Shown here in pieces: positions 39,733 to 47,539 of a stretch of 64,000 bases of DNA (positions are counted from its first letter, which is position 1; each line of letters opens with the position of its first letter). The DNA is taken from assembly GCA_020845575.1 (NCBI GenBank), contig JADLFL010000032.1, forward strand, positions 1 through 64,000, given 5' to 3'. This stretch comes from Acidobacteriota bacterium. GTDB lineage: Bacteria > Acidobacteriota > Vicinamibacteria > Vicinamibacterales > Vicinamibacteraceae. Made by a program: the position numbers and the translations under genes. Under the pieces are notes generated by a model. That model had not been told where the DNA came from. It made no database searches and saw nothing but the letters and a program-made list of their open reading frames with translations.

Positions 39733-40683
39733 ATGCGACCACTGCCGCATCTGATCGGCTGGCTCCGCTCGCTCTGGGTGCGGGCCGCCCTGACGGTGGC
39801 GATCCTGGTCTATCTGGTGCGCCAGGTGGACGCCGGCGATGCGATGCGGGCCATCCTGCACGCCGATCCGCTGGCGCTCGCCGTGGTCGGCGGGCTCGTG
39901 CTGCTCGATCGTGCCGTCATGATCTGGCGCTGGGTCCTGCTCCTGCGCGCCAGCGGCACGTCGATCGACACGGCGACGGCGTCACGCATCTTCCTCGTCA
40001 GTTCGTTCGTGGGGAGTTTCCTGCCCGCGGGTGTCGGTGGCGACGCCGCGCGTGCCTACGCGCTCGGACAACGGACGTCGCAGCGCGGTGCGGCGGTGGC
40101 ATCTGTCGCCGTCGACCGCATCCTCGGCGTGGTGGCCATCGCGCTGATGGGTGCGATCGGCGTGGCGTTCTACATGAGCCGGCACGCCGACCCGCAGATT
40201 CGTGTGGCCGCCATCACCAGCGCCATCGCGGTGCTGGTGGGGTCGGTGGCGGCCGTGTGGGCCGACCGCTGGCTGCGCTGGCTGCCGCGCACCTGGCACG
40301 ACTGGACACCTGTCCGCCTGCCCTTGCGTATCGCCGACGCGATGGCGGCATACCGCAGGACGCCACGCGCGCTGGTTCAGGTGTTCGCGCTGTCTGTGCT
40401 GGTGCAACTGCTCCGGATTCTCCAGGCGTACGGGCTCGGCCTCGGTCTCGGGCTGACGGTTCCGTTCGCGTACTACCTGGTGTTCATGCCCATCGGCCTG
40501 CTGATGCTGCTCCTGCCCATCTCGATCAGCGGGTTCGGCCTGCCGCAGGGCGTGATCATGTGGCTCCTCCAACCCGTGGGCGTCCCCCGCGAGTTGTCGC
40601 TGGCTCTGGCAACACTGATCGTGCTGTCGGGCCTGTTCGGCAACCTGCCCGGTGCCTGGCTGTACCTGAAACGGGCGACCTAG
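39733..40683 (+). CDS. UPF0104 / lysylphosphatidylglycerol synthase-like membrane protein (second copy)
   Basis: A 316-residue membrane protein of the same family as the one at 34025. The hallmark reads GSFLPAGVGGDAARAYALGQ and the second motif LPISISGFGLPQGVIMW. About eight membrane helices. The two copies are clearly diverged, so they probably handle different lipids. Its neighbours, a methyltransferase upstream and a radical SAM protein downstream, suggest export or transfer of a modified lipid-linked product; this is inference. Confidence 0.85.
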   Translation: MRPLPHLIGWLRSLWVRAALTVAILVYLVRQVDAGDAMRAILHADPLALAVVGGLVLLDRAVMIWRWVLLLRASGTSIDTATASRIFLVSSFVGSFLPAGVGGDAARAYALGQRTSQRGAAVASVAVDRILGVVAIALMGAIGVAFYMSRHADPQIRVAAITSAIAVLVGSVAAVWADRWLRWLPRTWHDWTPVRLPLRIADAMAAYRRTPRALVQVFALSVLVQLLRILQAYGLGLGLGLTVPFAYYLVFMPIGLLMLLLPISISGFGLPQGVIMWLLQPVGVPRELSLALATLIVLSGLFGNLPGAWLYLKRAT

Positions 40684-40716
40684 GGCCACGGTTGGGCCCC
40701 TATGGCACGGCCCGCT

Positions 40717-40746
40717 TTGACTGGCCACCACAAGATGCTGTAGAGT
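40717..40746 (+). promoter_or_regulatory. sigma-70-type promoter before the radical SAM gene
   Basis: TTGACT (40717-40722), 18-base spacer, TAGAGT (40741-40746). The start codon is only nine bases beyond the -10 and there is no Shine-Dalgarno sequence, so the transcript is likely leaderless or nearly so. Confidence 0.6.
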
Positions 40747-40755
40747 CAAGCACTT

Positions 40756-41904
40756 ATGGCGCAAGTATACGCGGCCAAGTACCTCGCCAAAGCGGCGCTC
40801 TCTGCTCCCCGGGATTTCGTCAACAGCTACATCGGGCGCGTCAAGCCGCTCCACCCGACGGTCCTGATCTTCCATGTCACCTTCGTGTGCGACGCCCGCT
40901 GCAACATGTGCAGCAACTGGACGCGTGGCAACCGCAAGGAGGACATGACCCTCGAGCAGATCGAGCAGGTCTTCGACTCCCCGCTCTGGAAACACATCGA
41001 GAACGCCAGCATCTCGGGCGGCGAGCCCACCACCCGCAACGATCTGGTCGAGATCGTCCGGGTGCTCATCGACAAGCTGCCGCGCCTGCGCAAGCTGACG
41101 CTGAACACGACGGGCCTCACGCCGCACCGCGGCATCCCGATGCTCACGAAGATCGTGCAGATGTGCCACGAGCGCGGCGTGATCTTCAGCACCCGTGTGT
41201 CGGTCGACGGCGTCGGCGACATGCACAACGAGGTGCGTCGCGTGAAGCGCGGCTTCGACAAGGCCGAGCAGACGATCGCCGCCATGAAGGAGTTGCAGAA
41301 GACCTACCCCTTCAACTTCGGCATCTCCACGACCATCTTCTCGATGAACCTGGACGACGCCGAGAACATCCTGGCGTGGGCGCGCCGCGAGAAGCTGGAC
41401 ATCGTGTTCAACATGGTCCGCTTCACCGAAGCGATGCTCGGCAACGCCGATCTCGCCAAGGACATCAAGCCGGTGAGCGAAGAGGAACAGCGCATGCGCC
41501 AGTTCTTCCTCGACCGCGTGCGCCATGACCCGCTGCTCGACGGGCAGAACTACATCTACATGCACTACGCGGACATGATCGCCAACGGCTATCACCGCAC
41601 CGCGCCGTGCCCGTTCCAGACGCAGGGCATCATGCTGAACCCCGATGGCGGCATGTTCTTCTGCGAGAACAGCAACGTCGTCGGCAACGCCGTGACCGAG
41701 GATCCGGAGGCCATCTACTTCAAGCAGGCCTCGCAGGAGCACCGGAACTACATTCGCGACGAGAAGTGCCCGGCCTGCCTCAGTCCCTGCCAGATGAACG
41801 TGGCGGCGATCAAGCAGGTGGTGCCGTACGCGAAGTTCCTGGTACGCGCCAGCGCCGAGAAGCGCCGCGCCGCGCGGCGTCCGATCGCCGCCGCGGCGTT
41901 GTGA
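40756..41904 (+). CDS. radical SAM protein with cysteine-rich C-terminal region
   Basis: A 382-residue radical SAM enzyme. CDARCNMC (C45, C49, C52) binds the catalytic 4Fe-4S cluster, ASISGGEPTTRNDL is the GGE motif that holds SAM, and a cysteine-rich C-terminal block (CPFQ, CENSN, CPACLSPCQ) suggests a SPASM-type extra cluster. Such enzymes modify peptides, lipids or cofactors; hopanoid HpnH-like and peptide-modifying types cannot be separated by eye. It sits between a lipid flippase-like protein and a secreted hydrolase. No precursor peptide gene is evident nearby. Confidence 0.85.
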   Translation: MAQVYAAKYLAKAALSAPRDFVNSYIGRVKPLHPTVLIFHVTFVCDARCNMCSNWTRGNRKEDMTLEQIEQVFDSPLWKHIENASISGGEPTTRNDLVEIVRVLIDKLPRLRKLTLNTTGLTPHRGIPMLTKIVQMCHERGVIFSTRVSVDGVGDMHNEVRRVKRGFDKAEQTIAAMKELQKTYPFNFGISTTIFSMNLDDAENILAWARREKLDIVFNMVRFTEAMLGNADLAKDIKPVSEEEQRMRQFFLDRVRHDPLLDGQNYIYMHYADMIANGYHRTAPCPFQTQGIMLNPDGGMFFCENSNVVGNAVTEDPEAIYFKQASQEHRNYIRDEKCPACLSPCQMNVAAIKQVVPYAKFLVRASAEKRRAARRPIAAAAL

Positions 41905-41905
41905 G

Positions 41906-43933
41906 GTGAAACCGGCAACGGGCAATCGGCAACCGGCAACCGGTCGCCTTGCAGATCGGACCGCACGCCCGCACCGAATAGAGCCGTCGTTCTTTTTCCT
42001 CATTGTCGTGACGTGCGTCGCGGCGGTGTGCCTGCCGCTGGCCGCGCAGGCGCCTCAATCGGTCACTCCCGAACGTGCGGCGTTCGATGCGTGGCTGGCC
42101 GCGCAGGCGACCGACGCCCTTGCCGCCCGCCGCGCCGTTGTCGCGTCGCTCACGTCGGCGGACGCCGTGATGACGCGGCGTCAGGACGTGCGCACGCAGA
42201 TGGGCGAGGTGATCGGGCTGCTGCCCACTCTCGACACGCCGGTGCCGTCGACCGTGACGCGGACGACGCGGCGCGATGGCTATCGCATCGAGCACCTGAT
42301 CTTCGAGAGCCTGCCCGGGCTGAAGGTGACCGCGGCCGTCTATGTACCCGACGGCCCCGGCCCATTCCCGGCGGTGCTCGGTACGGCGGGCCATGCCGAC
42401 GAAGGCAAGGCTTCGGCGACGTATCAGCACGTGTGGGTCTCGCTCGCGCGCCGCGGATTCGTGGTGCTGGCCTACGACCCGCCGGGCCAGGGCGAGCGCT
42501 TCGAGTACCTCGATCCCGTCACCGGCCGATCGCGCGTGGGCGCGGGCACGCGTGAGCACATGATGACGGGTCTGCAGGTGCTGCTCACCGGACGCACGAT
42601 CGCGGCCTACATGGTGCAGGACGGCCGCCGCGCACTCGACTACCTGCGCGCACGCCCCGATGTCGACGCCACGCGCATCGCTGTCGCGGGCAACTCCGGC
42701 GGTGGTACGCAGGCCGCGCTGCTCGGCGCGAGCGAACCGCGACTGGCGGCGGTCGTGGCCTCGTGCTACATCACGTCGTGGTCCGACATGTGGCTCACGC
42801 CAGGGCCGCAGGACTCCGAACAGATCCTCCCGGGCTTCCTCACGCGCGGGCTCGATTTCGCGGACTTCGCCGTCGCCGCGGCGCCGCGCGGCTTCCTCGT
42901 GAGCAGCGCCATCCAGGACTACTTCCCGATTGCGGGCTCCCGCGGGGCGTCGACGGAACTGCGCGCGATCTACGACGCGCTCGGCGCACCCGATCGCCTC
43001 GCGCGTGTCGAGAACGACGCGCCGCACGGCTGGTCGCAGCCCCTGCGTGAGGGTGCGTATCGTGCGCTCGGCGCGTGGCTCGGGCGTCCGGGGCAGCCTG
43101 ACACCGAGGCACCCGTCACGCCGGAACCGGTCGAGGCACTGCGATCCACGCCAACGGGCCAGCTCGTCTCGTCCGTGGGCTCGCGAACCGTGCGCGAGGT
43201 GAACGCGGACGAGGCGCGCGCGCTCGCGGCGTCACGATCGCCCGTGTCGATGGCCGGTCTTCGTGCGCTGGTCGGCGATCTCTCGCAGCAGCGCGGAATC
43301 GTCGTGTCGCGACAGCGGCGCGCCGAAGGCGTGCATGTCGAGGATCTCGCGGTCGAGGTCGAACCCGGCGTGCACGTGCGCGCGAGCCTGACACGGCCTG
43401 CCACGGGTGGCACGCGCGCGGTGGTGTACGTGCACGAAGAGGGCGCCACGAGTCAGGACGCTGCCATCGCGCGCCTCGCGGCCGACGGCAACGTCGTACT
43501 GGCCGTCGATGTGCGCGGCACCGGAGCCCTGTCGCCCGGCACGGGGGACAGCGGGTACGCGGGTGCGTATCAGTTCGCCGCACGAGCCTGGCTGCTCGGC
43601 ACGAGTGTCGTCGCATGGCAGGCGCGAGATCTCCGTGCCGCGGCAGACGTGCTGAGGCGGGAAGCGCCTGAGGCACGGACGATCGAACTGCACGCCAGTG
43701 GACAGACGGTCCCTGCCGCATTGTTTGCGGCGCAGTTCGATCGCTTCGATGCGGTGACGCTCGAAGACGGCCTCACGAGCTACCTGGATCTGGCCACCGC
43801 CGACACGCACGATGGCGCGACGCTGACGGTGATCCCAGGCGTCCTGCGCGTCACCGACCTGCCCGAACTGGCCGCCCGTCTCGCCCCAACATCCGTCCGC
43901 ATCGTTGGTCCACGCAGCCCCGCGGGACGGTAG
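41906..43933 (+). CDS. exported alpha/beta hydrolase with two hydrolase-like domains
   Basis: A 675-residue secreted protein. An N-terminal hydrophobic segment (FFFLIVVTCVAAVCLPLAAQA) directs export. The first alpha/beta hydrolase domain (about 90-400) resembles acetyl-xylan esterases and dienelactone hydrolases; the nucleophile is Ser264 in AVAGNSGGGTQAALLG and a likely catalytic histidine lies in DAPHGWSQPLREG. A second, weaker hydrolase-like domain follows (about 450-670, VVYVHEEGATSQ, VLAVDVRGTGAL) without a clear nucleophile. The GTG start 41906 runs straight into a 7-bp repeat, so the real start is uncertain. Confidence 0.8.
   Translation: MKPATGNRQPATGRLADRTARPHRIEPSFFFLIVVTCVAAVCLPLAAQAPQSVTPERAAFDAWLAAQATDALAARRAVVASLTSADAVMTRRQDVRTQMGEVIGLLPTLDTPVPSTVTRTTRRDGYRIEHLIFESLPGLKVTAAVYVPDGPGPFPAVLGTAGHADEGKASATYQHVWVSLARRGFVVLAYDPPGQGERFEYLDPVTGRSRVGAGTREHMMTGLQVLLTGRTIAAYMVQDGRRALDYLRARPDVDATRIAVAGNSGGGTQAALLGASEPRLAAVVASCYITSWSDMWLTPGPQDSEQILPGFLTRGLDFADFAVAAAPRGFLVSSAIQDYFPIAGSRGASTELRAIYDALGAPDRLARVENDAPHGWSQPLREGAYRALGAWLGRPGQPDTEAPVTPEPVEALRSTPTGQLVSSVGSRTVREVNADEARALAASRSPVSMAGLRALVGDLSQQRGIVVSRQRRAEGVHVEDLAVEVEPGVHVRASLTRPATGGTRAVVYVHEEGATSQDAAIARLAADGNVVLAVDVRGTGALSPGTGDSGYAGAYQFAARAWLLGTSVVAWQARDLRAAADVLRREAPEARTIELHASGQTVPAALFAAQFDRFDAVTLEDGLTSYLDLATADTHDGATLTVIPGVLRVTDLPELAARLAPTSVRIVGPRSPAGR
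41911..41945. repeat. heptanucleotide tandem repeat
   Basis: Four to five tandem 7-base units (ACCGGCA, ACGGGCA, ATCGGCA, ACCGGCA, ACCGGTC) at the very start of the hydrolase gene. The same unit occurs inside the membrane-protein gene at 52517-52544. Because 7 is not a multiple of 3, gain or loss of a unit would shift the reading frame. Confidence 0.75.
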
Positions 43934-43934
43934 G

Positions 43935-43952
43935 GTCGGCCTCCGGGCCGAC
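43935..43952. terminator. hairpin between convergent genes
   Basis: Perfect 7-bp inverted repeat GTCGGCC, loop TCCG, GGCCGAC, immediately after the hydrolase stop and before the convergent TolB-like gene end. It is likely a two-way terminator and shares sequence with the palindrome at 38921. Confidence 0.5.
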
Positions 43953-43963
43953 GATTCACCTGT

Positions 43964-45034
43964 TCAAGAGGCGGGCTTCCAGTCGGCGAGGCGGTCGTTG
44001 CCAGGACCGGTGGTGAGGGTGACGCGTCGGTTGGGGTCGGAGGTCGACACGAGGGCGAGGTCCCAGTCTTCGCCGGCGTGGTGTTCGGGACTCGTCGCGA
44101 TGACCAGCCACTGACCATCGGGCGAGACGCGCGGGTAGTAGCTCCACTGCGTGGCGTGCGCGTGCGCGGTGCCAACGGCACCCGATGCCAGATCACGGCG
44201 CTGGATGGACGAGGGTTCGCTGTCCAGCTGCACGTTGAACAGCGTGCGCCCGTCCGGCGACCACGACGGCCAGCACGCGCCGCCGCTCGACGGCAGCGGG
44301 CGGCTCTCCCCGCTCGCCAGATCCAGCACATGGACCTGATAGGACCAGAACTGGCCGATGCGCAGCGTCTGCCCGCCGAACGCCACCTGACGCCCATCCG
44401 GAGACACGGCAGGCATGAGCGCACGACCGACGAAGTTGTGCGTGAGCCGCTCGGTCCGACCATCGGCCAGCCACACGCGATACAGGTCGCCGCGCGACTC
44501 CCTGTCGGACGAGAAGATCAGCGACTGCCCATCGGGCATCCAGCTCGGGTCCACGTCGTTGCCCGGGTCACGCGTCACGCGCCTGATGTCCGAACCGTCG
44601 GCGCGCATCACGTACACGTCGAAGTCTGGCGTGCCTGACTCGGCATCCGGCCCGTAGTGTGCCCGGTTCGACGCAAACGCGATGACGCGCCCGTCTGGTG
44701 ACCACCGCGGCGATTCGTCGCGCCAGTCCCGTCCCCTCGTCAATGCGGTGACGCGACCGTTCGCGAGATCGAGCGTGTAGATCTTCGGCCTGCCGGAGAC
44801 GTCCGACTGGAAGGCCAGCGTCCCCGTGGTCACGGCGCGATACGGTTGCGCCAGGGCTGGCAACGGCTCGGCGGGTGCCGCCGTGGCGCCCGACGCCGCG
44901 GCCGCCGGACCCGCGTCGGGCGGCTCGTGTTCGACGGCGGCCGCGGCGACAGGCATCTCCGCCCCCCGCGGCTCACCGCAGCCGGCGATCGCCACAACCA
45001 CCGCCGCGAGCGCGACGGCACCCGCACGCGACAC
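43964..45034 (-). CDS. TolB-like WD40 (PD40) lipoprotein
   Basis: A 356-residue exported lipoprotein. The signal sequence ends in lipobox VAIAGC. After an Ala/Pro-rich linker come repeated PD40/WD40-like beta-propeller blades, each with the SPDGR signature (PRWSPDGRVIAFASNRA, PSWMPDGQSLIFSSDRE, PAVSPDGRQVAFGG, PSWSPDGRTLFNVQ, PRVSPDGQWLVIATS). Such propellers bind proteins or peptidoglycan-associated partners in the periplasm. GTG 45034 shares one base with the stop of the methyltransferase gene, so the two are coupled. Confidence 0.88.
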   Translation of the reverse strand: MSRAGAVALAAVVVAIAGCGEPRGAEMPVAAAAVEHEPPDAGPAAAASGATAAPAEPLPALAQPYRAVTTGTLAFQSDVSGRPKIYTLDLANGRVTALTRGRDWRDESPRWSPDGRVIAFASNRAHYGPDAESGTPDFDVYVMRADGSDIRRVTRDPGNDVDPSWMPDGQSLIFSSDRESRGDLYRVWLADGRTERLTHNFVGRALMPAVSPDGRQVAFGGQTLRIGQFWSYQVHVLDLASGESRPLPSSGGACWPSWSPDGRTLFNVQLDSEPSSIQRRDLASGAVGTAHAHATQWSYYPRVSPDGQWLVIATSPEHHAGEDWDLALVSTSDPNRRVTLTTGPGNDRLADWKPAS

Positions 45035-45825
45035 TATGGCCGGCAGAAGGCCATCAGGTGCCAGCCGAACCTGGCCACCCACGATCGCGGCAGTGCGTTG
45101 AACGTCCCGACGAAGATCGAATTGTAAGCCGTCGCTTTCCATCCCTTGTGCAGCCTCGAGGCCACGGGGAATCGTTCCGGCACGATCTCCACGTGACTGA
45201 AGGGCGCCAGCAGCGCCGTGAACTCGGGGATGGAGTACAGCGTCAGCACCGGCGCATCGCCGTGCTCGAGGCCCACCTTCATGACCGTGGACATGGCGTT
45301 CAGCCACGACACGCGGTTGTAGACCATGAAGATCGCCAGCCCGTCCGGCCGCAGCACCCGTCGCGCCTCGGCCACGATCGCCGGCGCATCGGCGGCGTAC
45401 TGCAACACCCCATGGCAGTAGACGACGTCGAAGGCGTCCTGGTCGAACGGCAGGGCTGCGCCGTCGGCCACGCGCAGATCCTCGGCCTGCAGGCCGTGCA
45501 GTTCGAAGTTCCGCCGCGCGAGATCGATCGACGTCTGGGCGAGGTCGACGCCCGTGACCCGCGCGCCGCCACGAGCGAACCGCACGAGATCGGTCCCGAT
45601 CCCGCAGCCGATCTCGAGCACGCGCTTGCCCGCGAACCCGGCGAAGTCGACGAGCGTCGGCAGGTAATGCAGCTTGTCGAACCGGTAGTCGTCGAGGTCG
45701 TCGAAGAACTCGCGCGTGCCCACCGCGTGGGTGGTCATCTCGAGATCATGGATGCGCGTATTCCAGTAGGCGGCAACGTCGGCGCTGGTGACGGGTCCCT
45801 GCGGCCGTGCCGCGGTCGAGTGCAT
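45034..45825 (-). CDS. class I SAM-dependent methyltransferase
   Basis: A 263-residue methyltransferase of the UbiE/Coq5-like class I group. The SAM-binding motif is VLEIGCGIGTDLVRFARGGA, then VTGVDLAQTSIDLA, and FDVVYCHGVLQYA and ARRVLRPDGLAIFMV follow. Start ATG 45825 is preferred to 45915, since the preceding residues lie on the divergent promoter region. A -10-like TACGAT lies six bases upstream on the minus strand, so it may be leaderless. The substrate is unknown; it overlaps the downstream TolB-like lipoprotein gene. Confidence 0.87.
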   Translation of the reverse strand: MHSTAARPQGPVTSADVAAYWNTRIHDLEMTTHAVGTREFFDDLDDYRFDKLHYLPTLVDFAGFAGKRVLEIGCGIGTDLVRFARGGARVTGVDLAQTSIDLARRNFELHGLQAEDLRVADGAALPFDQDAFDVVYCHGVLQYAADAPAIVAEARRVLRPDGLAIFMVYNRVSWLNAMSTVMKVGLEHGDAPVLTLYSIPEFTALLAPFSHVEIVPERFPVASRLHKGWKATAYNSIFVGTFNALPRSWVARFGWHLMAFCRP

Positions 45826-45835
45826 CCCGCTATCG

Positions 45836-45841
45836 TAGAAT
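45836..45841 (+). promoter_or_regulatory. -10 element of the glycerol-3-phosphate dehydrogenase-like gene
   Basis: TAGAAT ends nine bases before GTG 45851. It overlaps minus-strand -10-like hexamers TACGAT (45832-45837) and TATTCT (45837-45842) of the divergent methyltransferase gene, so the two promoters may exclude each other. Confidence 0.4.
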
Positions 45842-45850
45842 ACCTGCTGC

Positions 45851-47539
45851 GTGCGACGCGACCCGAGTCGACTCACGACCTCCGAGTTCGACCTCCTCAT
45901 CGTGGGTGCCGGCATCTACGGTGCAACGGTTGCCTGGGACGCCACACAACGTGGCCTCAAGGTCGCCCTCATCGACAAGGGCGATTTCGGCAGCGGCACG
46001 TCCTTCAACAACGCCAAGACGGTACACGGTGGCGTGCGCTCCCTGCAGCGCGGCCACGTCGGCGAGATGCGCGAATACCTGCGCGAACGCCGCGCGCTCT
46101 CGCACATCCTGCCGCACCTGGTCCACCCGCTGCCGTTCCTGCTGCCCACGCGGTCGTCGCCGTCGCGCCACAAGCTGGCGCTGGGCACGTATTTCAAGAT
46201 CAACGACCTGCTCGCCGCCGATCGGAACGCGCTTGCCGATGCCAGCAAGCACCTCCCCGCCAGCCGCATCGTCTCGCGTGAGGAGTGCCTGCGACTGGCG
46301 CCGTGGATCGATCCGGACGGCGTCACCGGCGCGATTGAATGGCACGACGCCCAGCTCTCGAACAGCTCGCGTGCCGAGCTCGCGTTCATCAGCACGGCGG
46401 CTCGCCACGGGCTCGAAGCCGCCAACTACGTGCAGGCCGTGACGCTGCTGCGCCACGACGACGGACGCGTGGTGGGCGTGATGGCGCAGTCGTCGCAGCC
46501 CGACTCACCGCACTTCCCCATCCGTGCGCGCATCGTGCTGCTTGCGACAGGCGGGTGGACGGCGGAACTGCTGCGGTCGCTTGGCGCGTCGCCCAGCGGA
46601 CGGCGCGTGCCGCAGTGGTCGGTGGCGATGAATCTCGTGCTCGAGGGCAAGGGCGGCACGCACGCCGTCGGCGGAACCGCGCGTGGACGCCTCTTCTTCC
46701 TTGCGCCGTGGCGCGGCGCCACGATCGCCGGTACGAGCCACGACCCATGGACGGGCTCGGCCGATCATCTGGCGCCGCGGCGCGACGATGTGCACCAGCT
46801 CCTCGATGATGTCAACGCCGCGTTCCCGCGCGCGAACGTGCGCCCTTCTGACGTCCGCCTCGTCCACCGCGGCCTGCTGCCGGCCACGGAAGCAACGACC
46901 GCGCGCGTGGTGCTCCTGCGTGAGAGCCCGCTGAACGACCACGCGGAGGACGGCTGCCGCAATCTGTTCTCGCTCGTGGGCGTGCGCTACACGACGGCAC
47001 GACACTCGGCCGAGCGCGCCGTGGATGCGGTCTGCCGCGCACTCGACATGGCGCGGCCGTGCCTCACGTCGACCACGCGCCTGGACGGCGGCGACATCCA
47101 CGACTTCCACGCGTTCGTCGGGGCCGCGCAACGCGAAGCCACGGCCGGGGTGCCGGCGGCGCTCATCGAACGCCTGATCTGCAACTACGGCACCGCGTGG
47201 CGCGACGTGATTGCCGTGGGCGATGGCGACCCACGCCTGCTGCGGCCATTGGGACACCGCGACGACGGCGCGGAAGACACGGCATCCGGGATGCGGCAGT
47301 GTCCGGTGACGGGTGCCGAGGTGCTCTACGCCGTGCGCGAAGAGATGGCGCTGACGCTGACCGACGCACTGCTGCGGCGAACCGAGGCCGGCAGTCGCGG
47401 TCCCGCCGGCGACGCGGCCGTGAAAGACGCTGCAGCGCTCATGGCGGGGGAGCTGGGATGGAGCGACGACCGGCGGCGCGACGAGATACAGGCACTGGCG
47501 CGCACTTACGACACCGCGGTCGCCACGCGCGGCAACTGA
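45851..47539 (+). CDS. glpD: FAD-dependent glycerol-3-phosphate dehydrogenase homologue
   Basis: A 562-residue flavoprotein of the GlpD/DAO family. The FAD site is LLIVGAGIYGATVAWD, and DKGDFGSGTSFNNAKTVHGG resembles the GlpD region GDFASGTSSRSTKLIHGG; RYLxQ-type residues are partly changed. GlpD oxidises glycerol-3-phosphate to dihydroxyacetone phosphate and passes electrons to quinone at the inner membrane. The loop changes and its surroundings of methyltransferase and surface-glycan genes leave room for a different substrate. The 3' end overlaps asnB by 34 bases. Confidence 0.75.
   Translation: MRRDPSRLTTSEFDLLIVGAGIYGATVAWDATQRGLKVALIDKGDFGSGTSFNNAKTVHGGVRSLQRGHVGEMREYLRERRALSHILPHLVHPLPFLLPTRSSPSRHKLALGTYFKINDLLAADRNALADASKHLPASRIVSREECLRLAPWIDPDGVTGAIEWHDAQLSNSSRAELAFISTAARHGLEAANYVQAVTLLRHDDGRVVGVMAQSSQPDSPHFPIRARIVLLATGGWTAELLRSLGASPSGRRVPQWSVAMNLVLEGKGGTHAVGGTARGRLFFLAPWRGATIAGTSHDPWTGSADHLAPRRDDVHQLLDDVNAAFPRANVRPSDVRLVHRGLLPATEATTARVVLLRESPLNDHAEDGCRNLFSLVGVRYTTARHSAERAVDAVCRALDMARPCLTSTTRLDGGDIHDFHAFVGAAQREATAGVPAALIERLICNYGTAWRDVIAVGDGDPRLLRPLGHRDDGAEDTASGMRQCPVTGAEVLYAVREEMALTLTDALLRRTEAGSRGPAGDAAVKDAAALMAGELGWSDDRRRDEIQALARTYDTAVATRGN

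Noticed and set aside
39982-42003. Large minus-strand frame opposite the flippase-like and radical SAM genes
   Set aside because: Both sense genes have clear motifs; the antisense frame has the His/Arg/Gln bias of a shadow and no domain.
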